The notes under the pieces are model-generated. The model was given only the letters and a program-made list of their open reading frames with translations, was not told the DNA's origin and made no database searches. A stretch of DNA of 64,000 nucleotides from Capronia americana (Eukaryota > Ascomycota > Eurotiomycetes > Chaetothyriales > Herpotrichiellaceae), in NCBI GenBank assembly GCA_016110215.1, contig JADWQD010000008.1, forward strand, positions 1,550,001 through 1,614,000. Direction: 5' to 3'. Made by a program: the position numbers and the translations under genes. Positions 11,886 through 22,391 of this stretch are shown here, piece by piece (the stretch's first letter is position 1; each line of letters opens with the position of its first letter).

Positions 11886-11910
11886 TACAATATACACACG
11901 CACGCGCGCA
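11826..11910. repeat. CA / CACATA microsatellite
   Basis: An uninterrupted purine-pyrimidine alternating tract. (CA)n is followed by about eight ATACAC hexamers and then a CACGCACGCGCGC tail, in the convergent spacer between adenine deaminase and the GST. Confidence 0.95.
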
Positions 11911-12174
11911 ATAAACTGGGAGGAGATGAAATAGAACACATGCTTTTCTCGAGCACTTGGTACGGAGCTTTTCTGCCATTGCCATTGCCACGCTTTGCCT
12001 TTTGTTCTATCCCGCATAGAGCTCTGGACGGGTGTATGAGTGTACGAGGTATGGGCCCGAAGCGACGTGATGCTCGTGATGCTCGATCTTCTGGAATCTC
12101 GACTCCTCCCACAACCGGTCCAGGACGGCCGTCCTCACGCGGCAAGCATACGTAACATCGGCCGACGGACATGT

Positions 12175-12210
12175 CACACACACACATACACACACACACG
12201 CGCGCGCGCA
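12175..12210. repeat. CA/CG dinucleotide microsatellite
   Basis: (CA)n with one ATA interruption, then (CG)n, ending one base before the reverse-strand stop codon of the GST gene. It would lie in the very start of that gene's 3' untranslated region. CACA/CGCG alternation is potential Z-DNA. Confidence 0.93.
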
Positions 12211-12211
12211 C

Positions 12212-13028
12212 TTACTTCTGCACGTATTTGTCGCCAATGCCTCTCTGGACGGCCTCGCGGGCGGCAATGCGATCGATCCACTTCAACAGATGCGGGAACG
12301 GCTTGACCTCGTCCGCGGTGAACCCGCTCCTCTCCCAGCCCTTGACCCACGGCCACGTCTTGATATCGGCGACCGAGTATTTCCCCTTGCCCGCGCCGGC
12401 GAGGTAGTCGCGCGGCCCGTCGCCGTAGATGCCCGACAGGCGGATCTCGAGCACGCCGTACACGCGGAGGGTCTCGTTCTTGTATCGGTTGATGGCGTCT
12501 GAAAGGCAGGGGACACAACCAAGTCAGTAACGGTCCCAATGGAGTGAGAGTGGGAGTATTTAGCTAGCTGCCAAACATACATGGGATCTTCTCCGGCGCG
12601 GCTCGCGTAAAGTGGTTGACCTGTCCCTGGTACGGGGCGCCGCCGCCGTGCCAGAAGAATATCCACTGGAGAGCCTCATTCCGCTCCAACTCGTCCTTGA
12701 ACCCGAACTTGTCCTCCTTGTCGTAGAACTTCAGCAGGTACAGCAGCTGGGCGGACGTCTCGATGACGGGGAAGGGCGGCGACTGCGTGTTGTCGATCAG
12801 CACGGGGATGCGGCCGTTGGGGTTCAGGCGCAGGAACCACTCCTTCTTCTGCTCGTTGGTCATGATGTTGATGAGCGTGGTCGTCCATTGCGTGCCGTAG
12901 CTGTCGGCCAGTTCCTCCAGGAGGATCTGCGTCGCTTGGCCGTTGGGCGTGTTCTGCGTGATGAGGTGCAGGCCCTTGGCCTCGGCCACTTCCTTGGGCG
13001 TCTCGGCGATGTAGAGATGGTTGGTCAT
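12212..13028 (-). CDS. glutathione S-transferase (Ure2/GstA-like)
   Basis: Conjugates glutathione to electrophiles or acts as a peroxidase in detoxification, in the cytosol. Exons 12581-13028 and 12212-12498 are joined across an 82-nt intron (GTATGT, TACTGAC branch, TTTCAG), giving 244 residues. The thioredoxin-like N-domain shows LNPNGRIPVL with the cis-proline and the ETSAQLLYL glutathione-contact segment. The C-domain is all-helical, with GQVNHF and a WIDRIAARE region. It starts with MTNHLYIAETP and has no signal peptide. A second, only distantly similar GST lies about 9 kb to the right. The physiological substrate is unknown. Confidence 0.88.
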
Positions 13029-13869
13029 TGTGGGTGAAGGAAGCGTGTCGTCAACTGTGCTGTCTTTGGTTTATGCCTCTTGACAATCCGAGCTGGGTCA
13101 GTTCTGCTCTGTTGATTCGCGGTACTGCTATGCCCTGCAGGATTGTTCTCTTATGGATGATTACAAAATGACAGACAGGATGAAGGGTCAGGCTCCCCAG
13201 CGTGAGAAGAAGAAGTAATCAATGAGCGAAGTCGGAGACGCGGCTCCAATCATCAAATGAATCAATGAATCAATGATCGAAGAGATGGCGCCATACGCGT
13301 TCGTCCCGCGTCAGGTCGCTCTCTCTCTCACTGTCAATTAGTAATGAAGCTGGCCAGAGGAACGAGGGGTACGGGAGGGGGGCATCAGTCAGGAGGGGAA
13401 GTCGTATTGCCCGATGACGGCATCATGAACAAGCGAGCAGCACGAGTCCCCAGCGCGCCAGTGAAGCCGCCTGCAAGCCTCGACAAGCTAGGAACTAAAC
13501 CGCCAACTACTGTAACTACTTGTTACTAGCACAGACTGGCACCATCGGCCCCGGAAAAAGGCGTGTGGGGCGGCGTTCCAGACGCCCACTACAGAAGGTA
13601 ACGTTTCTCCCTAAGTGGCAGCCGTCGCATGTAGATTCCTTGCATGTTCCAGTACCGGGCTGGTGAGGCCAGTTCAGTCTTCCTTTTCCCATTCCATTCC
13701 CTTTTTCATCGCCCATATCCCGATGTCGTCCCGTGGTATCTCATGCAATCGGATTAATCAAGTATACAGAGGTCGTCACAGAAGTCGTCAAAATGCTCAA
13801 GCGCTGCTGAGTTCGTGCGTCAAAAAGTGAAACCGAAACTCCATGCTTGCTTGTCCAGACAAGGTCCCG
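13029..13869. other. intergenic 0.84 kb
   Basis: Promoter of the GST gene and 3' flank of the Zn2Cys6 gene. Contains a small AATGAATCAATGAATCAATGA direct repeat near 13255-13280. No gene. Confidence 0.5.
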
Positions 13870-16460
13870 TCACGTCCAGCCCCAGTCACGTTTCAACTGC
13901 GTGGCCGCTCGTGCAGTTGGCCAGCCGTGATCGTTCTTCAACCGGTCCAAAATCCCCAAAAGAGCTCGCTGTTCGACTGGGTCGGAAAAATACTCTCCAC
14001 AGACCACAATGGCAACATACGCTTGCACCATGGCCGGTTGTGACGAAGGGGTCGCTGCCGCCGTTCCGCCAAGTGACACGGCCGTGCCGCACAGTCGGAT
14101 CACGACGTCGTGCACCTCTTCCGCGATGCGCCTTTGGGCGGCTGTGGCTCCAGGTCCAATCCTGGGGATGTTCGGGTTGTATACCGTCAACAGAATCCGG
14201 GCCAGATCCAGCGACAACAGCCCCGTGACGTGAACTTCGGCCATGTACCAGATGTGAGGCAGACACTCTCCCTTGGCGCGGTTCGGCTCCTGGTAATGGA
14301 TCGGCATGAATGACAACGGTTTCGATTGATCCCAGTGTGTCTCAAAATCTCGAAGCTCGCTCCATCGTTCCATCTGCGTCTTCCCGTTACCATTATCGCT
14401 GCCAAAGCAAAACTGCAAGACCTTCGCACAATGATAGAGGTGTCGATCCGACCAGACGAAGTCCTCGGCTTCGTCAAACCCCTGCAGATCGCTCCAGGTC
14501 TCCAGCGGCAGTCGGACGGCCCGTTGCTTCAAGAAAGCAATCGTGATCTCTTGACGGAGCGCGACTCGGAAGGACGCATGTTGAAAGCTTTTCAAGTAGC
14601 CGAGGCAATTGTCGAACGTCCCGACGGCGGACCCCGGCCTCAGGTACTCTGTATGTTTCGCCTCGTCCATGGTGTACGCGTAAGGGTTAGCTTGCGCGTT
14701 GACAAACAGTTGGAAGGTGTGGATCAGCGTCTTGATGTCTTCCCCTGTGAGAGACGGATCGATCTCTTCGTAGTAGCGCAGAATGACGGCAGCCGCCAGC
14801 AAGTTCTCGTCCCGGACGTGCTCGGGATCGGTGGCCAGTTTGATAAGGTATGCGATACACGCCTGATGATATTTTACAGCCGTCTCCTCGGTCAACTTGG
14901 GAAGTCGAATGCTTTGATACTCGATCACCCCATCGGCCGTCTTGAACTGCGGCAGCGACGCAAGATGTCTGGCGGCGAGAGTGAAGATGGCATTGAGCAA
15001 TGGAGGACATCGCCGGGCATGTTGGGGAACGGCCAATGTGAAGTGTCTGGCTGGGTCTCCTACGTCAAACTGCGCCCCCGTCAGTCTCCGCCACATGATC
15101 TGAGAAGCAGGCAGCCTACCCAGGGCGCAAGATTCTCGATGTAGTACCGCATCAAACAAGCGCATTGTGTGGTGGTAAACTGGTTCGGCCAGTAGAATTC
15201 CTCTTTCCATATAGTGGGAGAGAGTAGCGACTCTGGAGGGATGGCCGCGGCCGCCGAATCCGCCAGTCGACGGTACTCTGCCTCGACTACTTTGGGGACG
15301 TGCTGTTGCTCTGGCATATATGTGAAGCCGTCCGGGCTGACCGAGTTGAAGACCTTCGGAAAGTCGTAGATTCGATACTGCGATCGGATGGGGTCATACG
15401 CGGCATGAGATACGCGATCGGAATTGGACCGCAAGCCTGTGCTGGCCTCGTCTGCTGTCCTTCTCCGTTTGATGGGCGAGTGCACCAGGATCGACTCCTG
15501 GGCTAGGTCGAGGGGTGAGAGAAAAGTAGAGGCATCGGTAGGTAGTACACTGTGAATCGATGGGGAGAGCTCGGTCTCGACTGAAGGCTCTATCCGCTTC
15601 TGAAGCCCGGGCGCATCTTCCCGTCTTTGATCGTCTCCGTTTGATTTGGTAGTATTCACCACGATATCATCCTGGGAATAGTAGTTCTCCAGTTCGGGTC
15701 CTTGATCGACGAATTGAAATTTCGCTGCCAAACAGCATTGTCAGCATACCAGTTTGATAGGCCAGACGCTCGTAGGAGCGTGAGCTTGAGCGGGGTGGAC
15801 GGGTACACAGCAGCTGCCAGCGTAGCCTCCCGTGGTGTGACCCGAGATGAATACCTCGTAGTGGAGGGCGGTGGTACATGGGGGAAAGTATAAAGGACGG
15901 GTGAGGACATTAATCTCACCATCCTCCGCGGCTCTTATCTCGAACCCCGAAAACTTTGCGCACCCAGGGTTACACACACTTACCGTTTTTGGTCTGCTCG
16001 AGCCATGTCTGATCTTTGGAGAAGGCGGCGTCGTACTTTGCGCTCGATCCGACGCGGAACTTGAGCTTGCCTTTTCCTCGCCGGCACTTCTCCCCCAACC
16101 GTTCACATTGCTTGCATTTGGGGTAGCTATCGTCGCCTGGGGAGGTCAGCTCGGAAAGGAGGCCAGGCCAGGGGAGTGGAGATGGAAAACGGGGCTGAGA
16201 ATCAATGACAGGGGCGGTGAGCAAAGGCTGGTTCTTGTGGCACGTCTCGCAGCCGTTGTGCAGAAACGACATGTGCAGAATAAAGGCTGCCATCGGGCCA
16301 GAGACCAAAATGATGCAGCTCAAGCAGTCAACATACACTTGAGGTGGCGGTCTTTCGGCAGCCATCAGTCAACAAGCCAGCCCAGGGCCACGGGAGGGGA
16401 CGACGACATACCACGGCATTCCTGACATGGGTCCTCGATTTTATTCGTTAACGTGGGCAT
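13870..16460 (-). CDS. Zn2Cys6 binuclear-cluster transcription factor
   Basis: Five exons: 16412-16460, 16337-16351 (15 nt), 15984-16136, 15120-15724 and 13870-15069. They sum to 2,022 nt, 673 residues. Splicing through the 15-nt microexon creates the complete Zn2Cys6 cluster with Cys12, 15, 22, 29, 32 and 39; Cys22 itself is split between the microexon and exon 3. A basic linker (RRGKGKLKFR) and a Lys/Arg nuclear-localisation-like run near 140 follow. The C-terminal two thirds match the fungal-specific transcription factor fold (APWFDVGDPARHF, then CPPLLNAIFTLAARHL). Introns are 60, 200, 259 and 50 nt with GT..AG ends. Family members bind CGG half-sites as dimers; the regulated pathway is not indicated. 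The nearest gene is a GST, but I see no cluster. Confidence 0.88.
16337..16351 (-). other. 15-nt microexon
   Basis: It lies between a 60-nt intron (GTATGT...GAAAG) and a 200-nt intron (GTATGT...CCCAG) and encodes D-R-H-L-K plus the first base of a Cys codon. Without it the Zn2Cys6 spacing and the reading frame both fail. Confidence 0.8.
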
Positions 16461-17171
16461 GAAGGCCAGGTGCAAACGAGCTCCGCGAGACAGAGGGTGC
16501 CGGCGAGGATCACAGAGCCATATAGAGAGAAGAAAAGAGCGAAATGGGGAAGTTTGCCTCTATTTTGCTCTCGAGGCAACTGAGATGGAACGTTGGCGTC
16601 TGAAAAAGCATGGCATTAGGGCAGATTCGACGAACAGCCTCGAGCCAATCGGTGCGAGGAGATTGAACAGCTCACACGAGGCATCACGGACACACCCCGC
16701 CTTGCAGAAGGGAAACGGGGAGACTGGGAGAGCTGGGAGAAAAGCGATGAACAGCGGCCTGAACGAGCGAGGGCTGCCCATGCACTTTCGGCGGGTGTGC
16801 ACGGGCAGCGAGCCACTAAACACGGGAGCCGCTCCCCCCTCGTGGCCCTCGCAGCCCTCGCTTGGCCCCCGGGCGGAGCCTAGGGAGCCCTCCCGAGCCT
16901 GGAGCGTGTCAGGTGTCGCCGAGCACAAGCACCGCACATCACATGCACACAGGGCCTGGATTGACGCAGGCCACGGCAGTTTCGAACATGTCATTCTGCA
17001 AGTCTTCTTTATCCTTTTCGCTTAAGGGCTCAAACAAGTAGGAAAGGTCCAATTGGATACCCAAAACATTTTGCTTCCCCTGCCAACTCATCAGTGCATC
17101 GACACCCCCCTGACGTCGCCATCGCTTGCAAATGCGCTATATCCCACTGCCATCGACACACTCTTGCTCAT
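16461..17171. other. intergenic 0.7 kb
   Basis: Promoter of the Zn2Cys6 gene and 3' flank of the Gln-rich protein. GC-rich around 16800-16900. No gene supported. Confidence 0.5.
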
Positions 17172-19907
17172 CTAGTATTCGTAGACAGGCGCCTTGAACA
17201 GAACATTAACCGAGGACTGGGGGCTTGCTCCTGCCGCCGCCGAACCCGGTTCCTTGCCACTGTTTGCACTACTTGCTGGTGCAGTTCCTGGTCCCTTGCC
17301 CCTCACTTCAACAGCCACGAAAGCCGCAAACCTGATGCGCCCTTCGTTCGCGATGGCCGGAGGGACCATTGATGCGGGATCCACAGCCATGCTGTTCCGA
17401 ACGTTACCGCGCTCATCATCGCCCTCGGCCCGCGACAAGGTGTTGGCACCTTCTGCACGGTCTCCACCGCGCGACGACATGGACGGTTTCTTATTCACAA
17501 AACCACCAAACAATCCGGATTTCTTGGACTGCTTGTCACCCGAACCCTTGATCGTTGCTTGACTGGCGTTGCTTGTCACGCTCTCATTGCGTCCTTGCTG
17601 GCCGGGCTGCTGTGCTGTCTGCGACGCCGCTTTCCCGGCAGCTTCACGAATTTCGGCCTCGACATCACGGGGTCCATCGTCGGTGCTGGCAGTGCTCATC
17701 TGATCGCCTTCTTGTGCCTCTGCCCGCGCTTTGGCCTCGGCTGCCTGTTGCTGGAGGACCCGTTCGTCCGGTCCAGGATTGTTCAGGGCAACGATCTGTG
17801 GCTCGACCTTCATGTACGTCTCATTGAGGGGAGTGCCGGGCATGAAGTATTCGATGCAGATATCGCGCGACTCAAGCGGGATGTTGGCGGCGATGCCGAT
17901 GGCTTGCCCAACAATCATGCCGACGCCCTCAACAAGTCCCGGTGGCGGGGGGTCTGTCAGGTTGGCCTTCAAGGACTCGGTGAGCTGGTGGGTGTAATGC
18001 TTGTTCATGGTCTCTGTGTAGTGTTCTGCTTGCTGCGAACCAAGCATATCATGCAGTCCTTCTATCGTGGTGAGTCTCCAGGTCGTAATCTTGGTCGTCA
18101 AGTCGTCTCGCTGTTCATCGGTGAGCAGACTACCGGCTTGTCCTCCGCGACGTAGATTGTGTTCAATCCGCTTCAACTGCGCGGATAACGATGGTTCAAT
18201 GCCTGGATGGAACGTGTGCTGGAAGATACTCTCGTACAGCCACCGGGTGATGCAAGCTCGCCCTACTGCAGTCATTTCTTTGGTGCCAACTGTGTGAGCG
18301 TCCTGATTGCACACATGGCGCAGCCACGGTGGGATCGCGCGCCAGTTCTTCCGGATGTTGAAGGAGAGGTTATTGATGGCTTGACTCAAGCGCTCGAATC
18401 TGGCCGTGTACTGTGCATCATCCAAAGAAGTCTTGGACATTGACAGGCGCTGATTTGCCACAGTATTCTGCAACTGGGTCACTTGAGCCTCTCGCTCGAA
18501 GTAGTATCGCTTGACTTTGGAGTACTTGGCCTGCAATTCTTCATGGCGTGCAAGAAGCGAAGCAAAGTCTAGTTGAGTGATGTCCTCTCGGCTCCGGGGA
18601 GGTGGGGTGTTTCGGCCTTGCTCAGAGGCTTGCTGTTGGGACATTCTCGCTCTTGGATCGGCTTGACTCTGGCTCTGATATGGGACCTGCTCATCGGAGC
18701 CTCGTTCGCGCTGCGACAGCTGTTGGCGGATACCCCCGTTAGGAGGATCGCCTCTTGCCATGGCCGATTGGGGTGGCTGTTGACCTTGGTTAGCCGACTG
18801 TGCCGAGTATCGGTTGGTTGCAGCTGTGGAGGGTCGAGAGTCTGGAGCACCAATATGGGGTTGGGCAGGGGTGTTGATGGGGGAAGGTGGGCCTAGAGAT
18901 GCTTGTGAAGGGGGCCTGAGATGTTGGTAAGGGTCAGAGTCTACGTTGCTCGGTCTCGACGACTGTGGTTGATAGGGCAGGTATTGGTCTGAGGTGTTCT
19001 CAGAGTCCGACTGACGATAAGCCTGATATTGCTCTTGTTGCGGGCTGAAATGAGGCGCGTCCTCGGTGTATTCAACGGAGTGGTGGGTAAATTGACTCTG
19101 AGGAGAGTCAAATTGAGCCTGATTCCTCTGGTATTGCTCGTATGTGGTTTGGTCAACAGCCTGGCTTGCACGCGGGTCGGTAGCCTCGGTCGGTGGCGGA
19201 GGATAGTAGACGGACTGTCGGGACGGGTATTGTGACTGGGGAGAGGTCTGCGTCGAGTACGATTCGCGAGAAGGCTGCTCAGGAGGCGGTTGGGATTTCC
19301 TGAGGAGATGTACCGAGCTTGACCGCCCGAGAGGCTTGCGCTCAGCCGAGTTGTTTTCCTTCTCTTTCTCCCGGTGTCTCTCGTCGTCTTTACTCTTGTC
19401 TTTCAGCAGACTGGAGATGATATTGCGTTTGGACCGTTTGTGTTCTTTGTCTTCAATAGTGCGCACTTGGGTTGACTTGCCGAACTGAGTCTGTCCGGGA
19501 ACCGGGGCGGGACCTTCGGGGATGAAGGCTTGTTGCTGGGACAAGGGAGGGACGATGTTCACTTGTGGTCGCTGGGTTCCATACACGTCTAGGATCGACG
19601 AGTTGCGGCTGCTCTGACTGCGGCCCAGATGAGGAGGGGCTCCGGAATGAGGCTGAGACTGGGACTGAGATTGCAGATCTTGTCCTGGTCCTTGTCCCGG
19701 GAAGCGAGCGTCAGGAGGGAATGGCTGTTGTTGCGATGGCTGTTGCGAGTAGGGTTGATGTTGGTGGTCAAAGTAGAGTTGCTGTTGGCGTCCACCTTGA
19801 GGGGGCTGTTGCTGTTGCTGATGGAGATGTGGATCAGGGTGAGTTTGATGAGCCTGGGGGTCTTCGATCGAGGCCTGCGACTTGTTGCTCTTGAAAAGCC
19901 GCTGCAT
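17172..19907 (-). CDS. conserved protein with Gln/Pro-rich N-half and helical C-domain, unknown function
   Basis: One uninterrupted frame of 911 residues from the Met at 19907; the frame stays open to 19952, but this Met begins the conserved-looking MQRLFKSNKSQASIE. Residues 1-440 are extremely Gln/Pro/Ser rich and low complexity, with a basic KHKRSKRN segment. A coiled-coil stretch (ELQAKYSKVKRYYFEREAQ) near 450 leads into an ordered, mostly helical region of about 280 residues. That region includes WRAIPPWLR, TRWLYESIFQHTFHPGI and a hydrophobic Gly-rich segment GVGMIVGQAIGIAANIP. After an Ala/Gln-rich linker, a short conserved C-terminus (RIRFAAFVAVEVRGKG...LFKAPVYEY) ends the protein. I do not recognise the family by name. 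The size and layout suggest a fungal scaffold or regulator. Confidence 0.8.
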   Translation of the reverse strand: MQRLFKSNKSQASIEDPQAHQTHPDPHLHQQQQQPPQGGRQQQLYFDHQHQPYSQQPSQQQPFPPDARFPGQGPGQDLQSQSQSQPHSGAPPHLGRSQSSRNSSILDVYGTQRPQVNIVPPLSQQQAFIPEGPAPVPGQTQFGKSTQVRTIEDKEHKRSKRNIISSLLKDKSKDDERHREKEKENNSAERKPLGRSSSVHLLRKSQPPPEQPSRESYSTQTSPQSQYPSRQSVYYPPPPTEATDPRASQAVDQTTYEQYQRNQAQFDSPQSQFTHHSVEYTEDAPHFSPQQEQYQAYRQSDSENTSDQYLPYQPQSSRPSNVDSDPYQHLRPPSQASLGPPSPINTPAQPHIGAPDSRPSTAATNRYSAQSANQGQQPPQSAMARGDPPNGGIRQQLSQRERGSDEQVPYQSQSQADPRARMSQQQASEQGRNTPPPRSREDITQLDFASLLARHEELQAKYSKVKRYYFEREAQVTQLQNTVANQRLSMSKTSLDDAQYTARFERLSQAINNLSFNIRKNWRAIPPWLRHVCNQDAHTVGTKEMTAVGRACITRWLYESIFQHTFHPGIEPSLSAQLKRIEHNLRRGGQAGSLLTDEQRDDLTTKITTWRLTTIEGLHDMLGSQQAEHYTETMNKHYTHQLTESLKANLTDPPPPGLVEGVGMIVGQAIGIAANIPLESRDICIEYFMPGTPLNETYMKVEPQIVALNNPGPDERVLQQQAAEAKARAEAQEGDQMSTASTDDGPRDVEAEIREAAGKAASQTAQQPGQQGRNESVTSNASQATIKGSGDKQSKKSGLFGGFVNKKPSMSSRGGDRAEGANTLSRAEGDDERGNVRNSMAVDPASMVPPAIANEGRIRFAAFVAVEVRGKGPGTAPASSANSGKEPGSAAAGASPQSSVNVLFKAPVYEY

Positions 19908-20792
19908 TGAAGCCGCCTCCGCCGTGAAGGGGACGAGACCACAGAATGTCAATTACGGCGAGTTGCGCGCTGGGTGATATGGGAACGATCAAACGGGCTG
20001 AACAAAGAGTCAGCTGCAGATGCTTGCCCTGATCGAAGGCGGGCTGATTGACCCTGATTATGGGCGGGAGGCAGATACCAAGACGTGCACCTATTCAGCC
20101 TCTCCTCAATGCCGCTTAATTCCAGGTATCTCGCCCAATTGACGTGCAAGCTCAATTTCTAGCTACGGAACTAGCTCTCGGCTGCTCTCTTTCTGAGTCC
20201 TGACCTCTCAATGCCTAGTACATAGTTAATGTGTTCTTTTCACACTTGTGACCCGCGCGTCAGCCCCCAGTCACATTGTGGGGGAGATCATCTCGCAGTG
20301 TTTCCAGATATAGAACACAACTTCATACGCAGGGTTTGCAACCGCTTGCCATCTCCTTCGTCCGGTGACTTTCCCTTCGTAATCGAGCTGGAACATGAAT
20401 TATCTTTTTGCACAAACCACTTTTCTGCTTTCACGCTTGTGCTAAATTGTCGCTAATATTCCCAGTTGCGAGAGGGTGCATAAGCTCGATGGGGGCTGGA
20501 ATCCTGCCAACTGCGTTCTGAACGCAATAATTCCACCTCTAGGCACTGCAGTGACAACGTCTTTCCCACCGTGTCTTGGACCTGCAGCACGCCTGCGTCT
20601 CATGCGAGGAAGGTCGAATGATGCGATGAAAGCCATTCGTCGAGTTCGCTGCGAAGTTGAGAAATTGTTGCTTCTGCTTGTCATCCGATGGGGGCCGCGG
20701 CATGAGTGCAAATCATTTGGTGGTGCTGGCTTGTTTCCTCAGAATTTGAAGTCGCGGATTGGGAGGTCATGGGAGTGAGTAAGCGTCGACTG
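19908..20792. other. intergenic 0.9 kb
   Basis: 5' region of the Gln-rich gene and 3' flank of the small acidic-tailed protein gene. Short open frames only, none protein-like. Confidence 0.5.
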
Positions 20793-21311
20793 TCACTCAG
20801 CCTCGTCTTCAAAGCTTGGAATGACCACGTCGAAGCCGGCGTCTTCCTCTATGTCGAAGTCTGGAGTGCCTTCGATTTGATCGTCGGCTTCAACCTTTGG
20901 CTCTTTTCGCTCTGGCTTCACCCGATATGCAATCCATGCACCATCACTAAGACCAGCCCCACGCGGAGTGTGATTGAGGACCGAGTCTTTGCCTCCAACC
21001 TTCCTCTTCGTACCCCGGGGGCCAGCGACCTCCTGCTCCCTGATCGCCATTGGTACCCAGCCCTTACTGGCGTCCTTCTTGTCTGCCAACACACCAAACT
21101 CAAGGTCTTCGGGGTCTTCGGGTAGACGAGTGTCGGAATTGGGTAAGGTTTCGATGTTTCGCGACTGAAGGGCTCCAAGCAAGAGAGGCTTGATTTCTGT
21201 GAAAGGAGTCGTTGGGAGGACTGAAAGCGCTACTGTGGACTTGTGGCATTTGAAGAGAAGCGTAATCATGTCCGGCGTGGGCAACGTAGCGAGCTCATCG
21301 TGAGAAGCCAT
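20793..21311 (-). CDS. small conserved protein with acidic C-terminus, unknown function
   Basis: A single-exon frame of 172 residues starting at MASHDELATLP. The first ~60 residues (ITLLFKCHKSTVALSVLPTT...KPLLLGAL) resemble a ubiquitin-like beta-grasp pattern, which is only a suggestion. The centre has a short basic stretch (RGTKRKVGGKD). The last 40 residues are strongly acidic (EADDQIEGTPDFDIEEDAG). No catalytic motif, signal peptide or membrane helix is visible. An in-frame Met at 21371 gives a 192-residue alternative; I prefer 21311 because the extra 20 residues look non-conserved. Confidence 0.65.
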   Translation of the reverse strand: MASHDELATLPTPDMITLLFKCHKSTVALSVLPTTPFTEIKPLLLGALQSRNIETLPNSDTRLPEDPEDLEFGVLADKKDASKGWVPMAIREQEVAGPRGTKRKVGGKDSVLNHTPRGAGLSDGAWIAYRVKPERKEPKVEADDQIEGTPDFDIEEDAGFDVVIPSFEDEAE

Positions 21312-21704
21312 CTTCGAGTTCGCCTCTTTCAGCTGATCAAACTGGCGGTCGATTGTAGAGGACTCTCTCAAGTCAAGATAAATGGCTAATTCAGAGTTGA
21401 ATGATTGTCCACTTATGAGAGGTTGGTGGCAGTTGCTGACTGCCTCGTTGAGCGAAAATCCTTGTGTGAAGCGCGTTTGAGCGCGTCCGCAGGCGAGGGA
21501 AATGTCACTGCGGGGAAAGTGATTCCAAGGCTGAGCCGCAGCCTCGCCCCCAGACCACCCACTACGAATCCACTGCCACCAGTTACTTAGGTACGCTGGC
21601 GACAGCTAAAGGCGCTTGAAAAGCAGGTCGTGACATAGATGATGTTTGTATTTTTCTACCATCCTAATAACCGATGGGCCACTGCATATTCTCTCATGCC
21701 AACA
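21312..21704. other. intergenic 0.4 kb
   Basis: Between two minus-strand genes. No feature seen beyond presumed promoter sequence. Confidence 0.5.
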
Positions 21705-22391
21705 CTAATGCCCGCCAGACTGGGCACCTCGCTGAAGCGCCTTCTGGACCGCTGGACGCGAAATTATCTTGTCGAACCACTCTTGAAGGTGCGGAAATTT
21801 GGCCTGGTCATATGCATCCGGCAATGCCACGCCCATTACGTGTTGCCAGGGAATGAAAGAAATGTCCGCGTAAGACAGCTTATTGCCAACGAGCCATGGG
21901 CCGTCTGACTTTGCATGTTTTCCCTTTTCTTGAGCCAACCATCCATCCAAAACGCCTGACACTCGATTGGTTTCCTTCGTGTACCGCTCAATTGCGCTCG
22001 GGTTCGGGTCCTGTTCGAAGAGCTTGTACCAGGCCAGCTGTCCATAATAAGGCCCCTGTCCTGAGGTCTGGAAGTAGAGCCATTGTCGTGCATGCCAGAA
22101 CTCCGGAGTTTCTGGAGCGAAACTGATATGCCTATGCTTGTCATATGTCTCGACCAAATACTCCAGTATCGCACCAGATTCCCAGAGCGTAATGCCGGTA
22201 TTAGGATCTTCGATAGATGGCAAGCGGCCGTTGGGGTTGACGGCGGTATATTCGGGTTTCTTGACGTCCGCGAGCGCCACAGGGACATTCTCGTAGGCGA
22301 GATCGAGCTCCTCGAGAATAATGGCGACCTTCATTGGGTTGGCCGTCCTCCCAAGGCCATAGAGCTTAATTGGCTGAAGCTGTGGAGCCAT
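21705..22391 (-). CDS. glutathione S-transferase (Ure2/GTT-like)
   Basis: A 228-residue single-exon protein; the start MAPQLQPIKLYGLG at 22391 is about 90 bases downstream of a TATA-like box. The N-terminal thioredoxin fold shows KLYGLGRTANPMKVAIILEE, the cis-proline loop NPNGRLPSIED, and WESGAILEYL, which contacts the glutathione glutamyl group. The helical C-domain includes the conserved LSYADISFIPW, with the Asp that caps the folding motif. Ure2-type GSTs detoxify electrophiles or peroxides in the cytosol. It differs clearly in sequence from the GST at 12.2-13.0 kb, so it is not a recent duplicate. The frame extends upstream to 22475, but the earlier Met gives a less typical N-terminus. 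Confidence 0.9.
   Translation of the reverse strand: MAPQLQPIKLYGLGRTANPMKVAIILEELDLAYENVPVALADVKKPEYTAVNPNGRLPSIEDPNTGITLWESGAILEYLVETYDKHRHISFAPETPEFWHARQWLYFQTSGQGPYYGQLAWYKLFEQDPNPSAIERYTKETNRVSGVLDGWLAQEKGKHAKSDGPWLVGNKLSYADISFIPWQHVMGVALPDAYDQAKFPHLQEWFDKIISRPAVQKALQRGAQSGGH

Larger units (their letters stand above)
11496..12211. other. convergent intergenic spacer
   Basis: Shared 3' region of adenine deaminase and GST, holding the two microsatellites listed separately and several GATGTGTAGATG-like repeats near 11540-11585. No gene. Confidence 0.6.

Noticed and set aside
12175..12210. CRISPR-like or telomeric repeat idea
   Set aside because: A simple dinucleotide microsatellite without spacers or a TTAGGG unit.
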